Origin: Bradyrhizobium_A sp052115025 | GTDB lineage: Bacteria; Pseudomonadota; Alphaproteobacteria; Rhizobiales; Xanthobacteraceae | Reading direction: 5' to 3' | Assembly (NCBI RefSeq): GCF_052115025.1 | Contig: NZ_JBFRFW010000015.1 | Coordinates: 1-64,000, forward strand | DNA: 64,000 bases | In this document: positions 58,421 through 64,000 of the stretch, piece by piece | How positions within the stretch are numbered: the stretch's first letter is position 1 | Layout: every line of letters starts with the position of its first letter | The notes under the pieces: model-generated | Database searches by the model: none | Told to the model about the DNA's origin: nothing | Seen by the model: only the letters and a program-made list of their open reading frames with translations | Position numbers and translations under genes: made by a program

Positions 58421-59479
58421 TCAATTGACGAGCATGATGCGGCCGACGACATGGCCGGCGCGCAGTTCGTCGATCCACTTCTGCACATCGCCCATCGGCT
58501 CTTCCTTGATCGGCGGCGCCGTGATCTTGCCGGCGCGGGCGAGCTCCATCAACTCGCGGCCTTCCGCCAGCGTGCCGGTCATGAAGCCCTCGATGGTCAT
58601 GCGCTTGTAGATCCACTGCACCTGCGGAATGCTGAAGGTGCCCCCCATCAGGCCGGACACCGCGATCTTGCCGCCGCGGGCGAGCACCGAAACGGCGAAT
58701 GCCATCGACTTCTCGTTGCCGGCGAAATCGACGATCTCGTCGAAACCGCCATTGGTGTCCTTCAGGATGCGCTTCACCACGTCCGGCTCGGTCGGATCAT
58801 AGGCGAACGAGGCGCCGTTCTTCAGCGCGGTATCGCGGGCGGCGGGGCTGAGGTCGGCGACCGAAACCGGCTGCTTGAACATCGCCTGCGCGAACGACAG
58901 GCCCATCATGCCGACACCGCCGAGGCCGATCAGCAGCAGGTTGCGCTGGCGCGGACGGTCGACGAGGCGCTTCAGCGCGCCATAGGCGGTGGCGCCCGAG
59001 CACATCAGCGTGGCAGCGAGGTTGATCGGCAGCGGATCGAAGTCGAGCAGGTATTTTTCGTCGGGCACCAGCACGTGAGTGGCGAAGCCGCCGTCGATCG
59101 AGACGCCGAGGAAGCGATTCTTGGCACAGAGGTTCTCGTCGCCGTTGAGGCAGTCCGGGCACTGGCCGCAGCCGATCCAGGGAAACACCGCCTTGCGTGT
59201 GCCGATCAGGCTCCTCGTGCCTTCTGCGCCGACGTCCTCGACGGTGCCGGCGATCTCGTGGCCGAGCGTGAAGGGCAGCGTCATGCCGCGTGTGGTGTCG
59301 AGGCGCTTGCCGCCGCCGATGTCGGCGTAACCATCCTGGATGTGGAGATCGGAGTGACACAGGCCGCAACGCTCGATGCGCACCAGGACTTCGCGGCCTT
59401 TCGGCGCGGGCGTCTCGACGATGGTTTCGCAGAGCGGAGCATCAAACTTGACGAGAGACTGGCGGCGCATCATCGGCAT
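58421..59479 (-). CDS. Zinc-dependent alcohol dehydrogenase (MDR family)
   Basis: 352 residues. Catalytic zinc ligands are Cys in CGLCHSDLHIQ, His and Glu in 'TLGHEIAGTVEDVG', and the structural zinc is held by four Cys in IGCGQCPDCLNGDENLC. The nucleotide motif is LIGLGGVGMMGL. It oxidises an alcohol or reduces an aldehyde with NAD(P); the substrate is unknown. A ribosome site (aagga) precedes the ATG at 59479. Near neighbours are cell-envelope and ribosome genes, so context gives no help. Confidence 0.93.
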   Translation of the reverse strand: MPMMRRQSLVKFDAPLCETIVETPAPKGREVLVRIERCGLCHSDLHIQDGYADIGGGKRLDTTRGMTLPFTLGHEIAGTVEDVGAEGTRSLIGTRKAVFPWIGCGQCPDCLNGDENLCAKNRFLGVSIDGGFATHVLVPDEKYLLDFDPLPINLAATLMCSGATAYGALKRLVDRPRQRNLLLIGLGGVGMMGLSFAQAMFKQPVSVADLSPAARDTALKNGASFAYDPTEPDVVKRILKDTNGGFDEIVDFAGNEKSMAFAVSVLARGGKIAVSGLMGGTFSIPQVQWIYKRMTIEGFMTGTLAEGRELMELARAGKITAPPIKEEPMGDVQKWIDELRAGHVVGRIMLVN

Positions 59480-59488
59480 GGCGTTTCC

Positions 59489-60352
59489 TTAAGTGTTTTT
59501 GGCTTGTGCTTTTATATCGGCGAATTCTTGCGCCATGGCAACAAAGCCGCTGATCGGCACCGTCTCGGCGCGCCGCGTCGGATCAATGCCGGCGAATTCC
59601 GTCAGGCGGGCGGGATCGACGCCGAGCGATTTGAGACTCTGCCGCAGCATTTTCCGCCGCTGTCCGAAAGCTGCAGCGGTGACCTGTTCCAGTGCGCGCA
59701 GATTGCAGGGCGCGGGCGCGGGGCGCGGCACCAGCCTGACCACGGAGGAGGTGACCTTCGGCGGCGGTACAAACGCGGATGGTGCGATGTCGAACAACCG
59801 TTTGGTTTCGGTCCGCCAGTTGGCGAGCACGGCGAGGCGGCCATAGGCGTCCTCGTCGACCGCCGCGGTGATGCGGTCGGCCACTTCGCGCTGGAACATC
59901 AGCACCAGCATGTCGAACCAGGGCGGCCAGGGGTCGGCGGAGAGCCAGCCGGTCAGCAGCGGTGTCGCGATATTGTAAGGCAGGTTGGCGACGATCCTGG
60001 CGCGCTCGCCGTTGAGCAATGGCCGCGGGTCGAAGGTCATGGCGTCGTCGGCGACCACGGTGAGCCGGCCGGGATAGTGTTTCGCGATTTCGTCGAGTGC
60101 CGGCAGCACGCGTTCGTCGCGCTCGATGGCGATCACCCGCCGGGCGCCGGTCGCGAGCAGCGCCCGCGTCAGCCCGCCGGGACCCGGGCCGATCTCGATC
60201 ACCGTCGCGTCTTCGAGCGGGCCCGCGGCGCGGGCGATCCGGGCGGTGAGGTTGAGGTCGAGCAGGAAGTTCTGTCCCAGCGACTTGCGGGCCTGCAGGT
60301 CGTAGCGGCGGATGACGTCGCGCAGCGGCGGCAGGTCGTCGATCGCGCTCAT
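59489..60352 (-). CDS. rsmA: 16S rRNA dimethyladenosine transferase (KsgA)
   Basis: 287 residues. 'RKSLGQNFLLDLNLTARIAR' is the family's N-terminal block. SAM-binding GPGPGGLTRALL and the catalytic NLPYNIATPLL follow, and the C-terminal helical domain is complete. It dimethylates two adenines of the 16S rRNA 3' hairpin. It is coupled to pdxA (ATGA overlap), as in Escherichia. Confidence 0.96.
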   Translation of the reverse strand: MSAIDDLPPLRDVIRRYDLQARKSLGQNFLLDLNLTARIARAAGPLEDATVIEIGPGPGGLTRALLATGARRVIAIERDERVLPALDEIAKHYPGRLTVVADDAMTFDPRPLLNGERARIVANLPYNIATPLLTGWLSADPWPPWFDMLVLMFQREVADRITAAVDEDAYGRLAVLANWRTETKRLFDIAPSAFVPPPKVTSSVVRLVPRPAPAPCNLRALEQVTAAAFGQRRKMLRQSLKSLGVDPARLTEFAGIDPTRRAETVPISGFVAMAQEFADIKAQAKNT

Positions 60353-61356
60353 GCCGTGCCGGCGGCCGTGGACATGCGGGCGGCAAGCTTCAGCGCCGCG
60401 ATCAGGCTCGACGGATTGGCGCGGCCGCTGCCGGCAATGTCGAAGGCGGTGCCGTGGTCGGGTGAGGTGCGGATGAACGGCAGGCCGAGCGTCACGTTGA
60501 CGCCGTCGTCGAACGCCAGCGTCTTGATCGGGATCAGCGCCTGGTCGTGATACATTCCGACCGCGCAGTCATAGGTCCGGCGGGCAGCCTCATGGAACAT
60601 GGTGTCGGCCGGCAGCGGGCCGCGCACGTCGAGGCCCTCGCGACGCAGGATCTCGACCGCGGGGGCGATGATCGCCTGGTCTTCGCTGCCGATGGTGCCG
60701 TCCTCACCGGCGTGGGGATTGAGACCGGCGAGCGCGATGCGCGGCTGTTGCAGGCCAAAGCGCTGCGTCAGGTCGGCCGCGAGCACACGGCAGGTCCTGA
60801 CGATCAGGTCCGTGGTCAGGGTGTCGATCGCCGTGCGCAGCGGCACGTGGATGGTCACGGGGACGACCGCGAGGGCCGGTGACCACAGCAGCATCACCGG
60901 CAGCGGCACGACCCCGCCTTGGCTCGCGAGCTCGGCGAGGAATTCGGTGTGGCCGGGGTGGCTGAAGCCGGCGCGGTAGAGCACGCTCTTGGCGATCGGG
61001 TTGGTCACCACTGCGCAGGCCTGTCCGGCGCCGACATCGGCGACAGCCCGGCGAATGGCCGCGATCGCGGCCGGTGCGCTGGTGGCGTCAGGATGGCCGG
61101 CGCGGGCCGTGATGGGGTGGCCGGTCGGGACGACCGGCAATGCCACGGGGAAGATGTCCGCGGCCTGAGCCGCGCCGGTCTCGGCGAAAGTCACATCGGC
61201 TCCGAGCACGCCGGCCCGGCCGCGCATGAATTCGATGTCGCCGATCAGATAGAACGGAGGCATTTGCTCCTCGCGCCGGCGCAGCCAGGCGGCGATGGCG
61301 ATGTCGGGGCCGATGCCCGCAGGCTCACCGATGGTCAGCGCGAGCGGCCTCGTCAC
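60349..61356 (-). CDS. pdxA: 4-hydroxythreonine-4-phosphate dehydrogenase
   Basis: 335 residues. LTIGEPAGIGPDIAIAAWL, 'VVTNPIAKSVLYRAGFSHPG', 'RIALAGLNPHAGEDGTIGSE' and 'CAVGMYHDQALIPIKTLAFD' are the PdxA blocks, with the metal-binding His residues present. It makes the precursor of pyridoxal phosphate. A GTG at 61356 starts TRPLALT and has a purine-rich ribosome site (aaagga); the longer frame from 61476 has no family match. It is in the surA-pdxA-rsmA series. Confidence 0.94.
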   Translation of the reverse strand: MTRPLALTIGEPAGIGPDIAIAAWLRRREEQMPPFYLIGDIEFMRGRAGVLGADVTFAETGAAQAADIFPVALPVVPTGHPITARAGHPDATSAPAAIAAIRRAVADVGAGQACAVVTNPIAKSVLYRAGFSHPGHTEFLAELASQGGVVPLPVMLLWSPALAVVPVTIHVPLRTAIDTLTTDLIVRTCRVLAADLTQRFGLQQPRIALAGLNPHAGEDGTIGSEDQAIIAPAVEILRREGLDVRGPLPADTMFHEAARRTYDCAVGMYHDQALIPIKTLAFDDGVNVTLGLPFIRTSPDHGTAFDIAGSGRANPSSLIAALKLAARMSTAAGTA

Positions 61357-61421
61357 GGTATCCGCATCCTTTGTGCCGCATCTGCGGCTGCCTGACAGCC
61401 CGTCATCACGCGCCGCTCCAT

Positions 61422-61439
61422 ATCGGCTTGCGAGCCGAT
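61422..61439 (-). other. Short stem-loop upstream of pdxA
   Basis: ATCGGCT (61422-61428) and AGCCGAT (61433-61439) form a 7-bp stem over TGCG, between the rhizobial repeat and the pdxA start. It may be part of the intercistronic structure after the SurA-like gene. Confidence 0.35.
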
Positions 61440-61489
61440 GGCGTTCGCTCTGGATGGAAACGCGAACACGCTCCAATTTCTGCTTTGAC

Positions 61490-61533
61490 GCGTTTTCTTC
61501 ACGAAAACCGGTGCCTACTTCGCTCGAAAACGC
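61490..61533. repeat. Rhizobial palindromic intergenic repeat unit
   Basis: GCGTTTTC (61490-61497) and GAAAACGC (61526-61533) are mirror arms around 'ttcacgaaaaccggtgccta'. I recall a close variant of this element as frequent in Bradyrhizobium, Rhodopseudomonas and related genomes. It sits against the stop codon of the SurA-like gene, upstream of pdxA. I see only one copy in this window. Its origin and role are not settled; such units may be mobile or mRNA-stabilising. Confidence 0.6.
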
Positions 61534-61534
61534 T

Positions 61535-62476
61535 CTAGCGCTTCTCGATCATCGCGGCTTTGCGCAGGTCCTGCAGATAGGCCTTGGACTTGGCCTCGAA
61601 CTTCTGCATGAACATCTTGTCGCGCAGTTCGCGCTTTTCCGGCGTGTCGGCGGTGGTCGGCTTGCGTGAGCACAGCGCCACCATCTCGATGCCCTGCTTG
61701 GTGACTTCCGGCGGCGTGAGGTGGCCGATCTCCGTCTTGTCGAGCAGCGCACGCAGCGGCGCGGGCAGATCGGCGGACGTCTTGATGACGTTGTCGCGGA
61801 TTGCGGCGTCGCGCATGGTGCGGAACATGCTGGTGGCCTCGTCGCAGCTCTGGATCCGGCTGCGCAGGGCCTCGGCTTCCCGGCGGCGCGTCTCCAAGGC
61901 GCCCGCGCCGGCGCCGCGCGGCACCACCAGCACGATCGGCCGCATGTTGTATTCGAAGCTCGATGCCTTGTCGGCGTTCTCGTCGCCCTTGATCAGGATC
62001 GCGGACTGAACGTCCCTTTCGTTGACGACAAGGCTGTCCTTGAAACGCCCGCGGATCAGGTTGGTCCAGACGCTGTCGGCACGCATCTTGTTCTTGAGGG
62101 TCTCGGCGCGGATGCCGGAGCGCGCCAGCACGGCGGTGAGGCCGTCGGCGTTGAGGCGCATGCGCGATCCCATCGAGGCGAAGATCGCGTCGACCTCCGA
62201 CGCGGTCGGGTCGATGCCGTACTTCTTGGCTTCCTTGATCTTCACCTTGTCGTCGATCAGTTCGTTGATGACCTGGTCGCGCGACGGCATCTTGTGGGTC
62301 GACAGCGCATCCAGCTTGCCGCGCTGGTCGATATCGAAATTGGTGATCGGTTCGCCGTTGACCATCAGCACGACCGACTGGGCCCGTGACGGCGTGGCCG
62401 CCGCGGAGACGGCCGCGAGGGCAACGCCCGCTGCGGCCGCAACGCGTGCCATACGAGACAAGGAGATCGCAATCAT
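61535..62476 (-). CDS. SurA-like periplasmic chaperone
   Basis: 313 residues. A signal peptide (GVALAAVSAAATPSRA, cleaved before QSVVLM) is followed by the SurA N-terminal chaperone part: VVLMVNGEPITNFDIDQRGK, 'QVINELIDDKVKIKEAKKYG' and 'DLPAPLRALLDKTEIGHLTP' near the single degenerate PPIase domain. It is shorter than the Escherichia protein, which has two PPIase domains. It helps assemble outer membrane proteins, and lptD lies upstream, which SurA assists. The last bases meet the repeat at 61490-61533. Confidence 0.9.
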   Translation of the reverse strand: MIAISLSRMARVAAAAGVALAAVSAAATPSRAQSVVLMVNGEPITNFDIDQRGKLDALSTHKMPSRDQVINELIDDKVKIKEAKKYGIDPTASEVDAIFASMGSRMRLNADGLTAVLARSGIRAETLKNKMRADSVWTNLIRGRFKDSLVVNERDVQSAILIKGDENADKASSFEYNMRPIVLVVPRGAGAGALETRRREAEALRSRIQSCDEATSMFRTMRDAAIRDNVIKTSADLPAPLRALLDKTEIGHLTPPEVTKQGIEMVALCSRKPTTADTPEKRELRDKMFMQKFEAKSKAYLQDLRKAAMIEKR

Positions 62477-62566
62477 TGTCGCTACCCGTGAGTTCCCGGT
62501 CAGGATGTCGTCAGGCCCACTCCAATGGGAGAACTTTGTGGTCCCGCCATGGCATTCAGCCTGGCT

Positions 62567-64000
62567 CTATTGTCCGCTTCCAACGCTCTGGTTGAACGAG
62601 GTCATGCCGATAGTCCGCAGACCGATCTGCACCATCACCCGGTGGTCGAGGGTCGGGGTCGGCGTCGTTACAGAGGTATAGGCGTAGTCGGTGATATAGT
62701 TCACCGCCAGCACGAAGCAGTCGTCAACGTAGCCCGCGCCGATGATGTACTGATTGATCTTGTCGGCCTGCAGGTCGTAGCGGAAGCCGCCGGAGACCAC
62801 CCAGTTCGAGGTCAGCTTGACGCTGCCCTTGGTCAGGATGCCTTCGCGGCGGGTGAGATAGCCGAGTTCGGGCTGGGCGGCATAGTTGCCGTAGATCATG
62901 CTGACGGACCAGCGGTCGAAGCTGGCGCTGCCTTCCAGTTCCAGGCGCTGAACGTTCGCGGTAGCCTCGTCGAGGCGGGTGCTCGCGGAGAACGTGTAGG
63001 TCCGGTTCGGCTGGTAGGTCACGCGGGCGACATAGTCCGACCGCGTCTTGTCGAGGCCGCTGTCGATCCCGGTGTTGGTCAGGTCGCGCACGGCGTAGGA
63101 ATTCAAGCCAAACAGCTGGTAGGACTGGCCGACCAGGACGTTGATCGAACCGCCGCGATCGAACTGGGTGGTGGCCTGCACGCCGACATTGGCGCGGCCG
63201 CCGCCCTCGGCACGGTCCCAGCCCGAGAATTTGTCGACGCTGAACAGGTTGCTGGCGTCGAAGGTCAGGCTCTGGGCGTCCTCGTTCGGCAAGGTGGCCG
63301 CATGGGTCTCGTTCGGCCGCACGATCACCTGGGCGATCGGCGTGACGATGGTGGTGCCCCAGGGCTGCACATTGATGAACGGGTAGCGGTATTCCAGGCC
63401 GACCGTGGGCATCAGCCGCGCGATCTGGGTATCGCCTGGCGTCGTGTAGTTGGCGACGCCCGGCTGGTTGCTGATCGAGGAATCGATCAGGTCGGCCCGC
63501 AGCGTGGCGAACGGGGTCCAGATCTGGCCGAGCGGGTCGGTGAACGACCGCCGCCAGGTCATCTGCCCTGACAGGCGGGTGTAATCGCCGGGAACGCCGC
63601 GCATCAGGCAGTTTGTCGGCAGCAGCTTGGTCGGGTCTGCCGATGTCGGCAGGCACCAGCCATTGGCGACCGCAGCCGCCGAGATCGGCTCGAAGTCCGC
63701 CGTCGAACGGCTCAGGCTGGTCAGGTTGGCCTTGTAACTGAACTCGCCACCGAGCAGCGAGCGGTTCAGCACGTTGGAGTAGTCAATGACCGGGCGGACG
63801 ATCGGCAGCTGGCTCTGCACGTCGGCAGCGGCGAAGCCGTAATAGTACAGCATCCGCGCGTCGAAATAGCTGCGGTTGCCGATGCCCGTCAGGTAGATCT
63901 GCGAGGTTGCTTCGGTCGGCGTCGTCAGGAACGACTGCATCGGGTTCCTGAAGGCCGCAAGGTTGTATTGCTGGAAGAACGACTTGTCGCTGATCAGCGT
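62567..64000 (-). CDS. lptD: LPS-assembly protein LptD, C-terminal part (partial)
   Basis: The last 477 residues; the frame is open at 64000, so the start lies outside. It is the beta-barrel and plug region: 'NRSYFDARMLYYYGFAAADV', 'YTRLSGQMTWRRSFTDPLGQ', 'VGLEYRYPFINVQPWGTTIV' and many alternating strand segments up to 'LGYLTRREGILTKG' and 'DYAYTSVTTPTPTLDHRVMV'. Two Cys (GWCLPTSA and NCLMRG) near the front are close to each other. It inserts lipopolysaccharide into the outer leaflet with LptE. It is the head of the lptD-surA-pdxA-rsmA order. Confidence 0.92.
   Translation of the reverse strand, partial: TLISDKSFFQQYNLAAFRNPMQSFLTTPTEATSQIYLTGIGNRSYFDARMLYYYGFAAADVQSQLPIVRPVIDYSNVLNRSLLGGEFSYKANLTSLSRSTADFEPISAAAVANGWCLPTSADPTKLLPTNCLMRGVPGDYTRLSGQMTWRRSFTDPLGQIWTPFATLRADLIDSSISNQPGVANYTTPGDTQIARLMPTVGLEYRYPFINVQPWGTTIVTPIAQVIVRPNETHAATLPNEDAQSLTFDASNLFSVDKFSGWDRAEGGGRANVGVQATTQFDRGGSINVLVGQSYQLFGLNSYAVRDLTNTGIDSGLDKTRSDYVARVTYQPNRTYTFSASTRLDEATANVQRLELEGSASFDRWSVSMIYGNYAAQPELGYLTRREGILTKGSVKLTSNWVVSGGFRYDLQADKINQYIIGAGYVDDCFVLAVNYITDYAYTSVTTPTPTLDHRVMVQIGLRTIGMTSFNQSVGSGQ

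Noticed and set aside
58451..60550. A 699-codon open frame antisense to the dehydrogenase, rsmA and pdxA
   Set aside because: It covers three clear genes on the opposite strand and shows no domain.

Overview
The window is high-GC chromosomal DNA of an alphaproteobacterium, most likely Nitrobacteraceae (Bradyrhizobium, Rhodopseudomonas or Afipia type). This rests on the two Liv-type ABC clusters, the orders radA-cvpA-purF, rpsF-rpsR-DUF2232-rplI and lptD-surA-pdxA-rsmA, the short prfC and mltG forms, and one palindromic intergenic repeat of rhizobial type. I see no rRNA, tRNA, CRISPR array, transposase or prophage gene. It reads as an ordinary chromosomal segment with several small accessory insertions.

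Layout. 1-480 is the end of a filamentous-haemagglutinin-like protein. 513-1845 is a small ArsR/SRPBCC/VOC operon read leftward, followed by the remnant of an RNA-ligase-like (LigT) gene, an ArsC-family protein and a GST. 3619-8285 is a complete branched-chain-amino-acid-type (HAAT) ABC transporter (livG, livF, binding protein, livH, livM). 8359-10211 is a DUF47-Pit phosphate pair with a possible Pho box. 10222-10699 is a guanidinium exporter of the Gdx/SugE type with its promoter and a guanidine-II riboswitch. 10806-18134 holds prfC, a secreted Cys-rich protein, an epimerase, a phytase-like esterase, a ModA-like binding protein, an NnrU-family protein and panB. 18326-25148 is a second HAAT system with its own GntR regulator and an amidase, apparently a unit for taking up and hydrolysing an amide.

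25356-32793 holds a YfgM-like protein, a lipoprotein, der, PilZ and DUF2147 proteins, an SDR, a GNAT, purF and cvpA. 33037-35916 is radA and then a DAHP synthase preceded by a leader peptide rich in Phe, Tyr and Trp codons and by a rho-independent terminator, a classical attenuation layout. 36060-45303 holds an NHL-repeat protein, alr, dnaB, a cyclopropane fatty acid synthase, a CxxCH protein with a long low-complexity tail, and the rpsF operon. 45628-48944 is a lipid-related accessory patch: TetR plus desaturase, then a divergent enoyl-CoA hydratase/TetR pair, each with a clear palindromic operator candidate.

48996-58360 is the type II fatty acid synthesis and envelope cluster fabD-(eutC-eutB on the other strand)-fabG-acpP-fabF-mltG-yicC-gmk; the ethanolamine ammonia-lyase genes interrupt it. 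58421-64000 is an alcohol dehydrogenase followed by rsmA, pdxA, a SurA-like chaperone and the carboxy part of lptD, all read leftward.

The strongest regulatory finds are the aromatic attenuator before the DAHP synthase and the promoter/riboswitch/exporter unit for guanidine. I did not find a convincing new multi-gene system.
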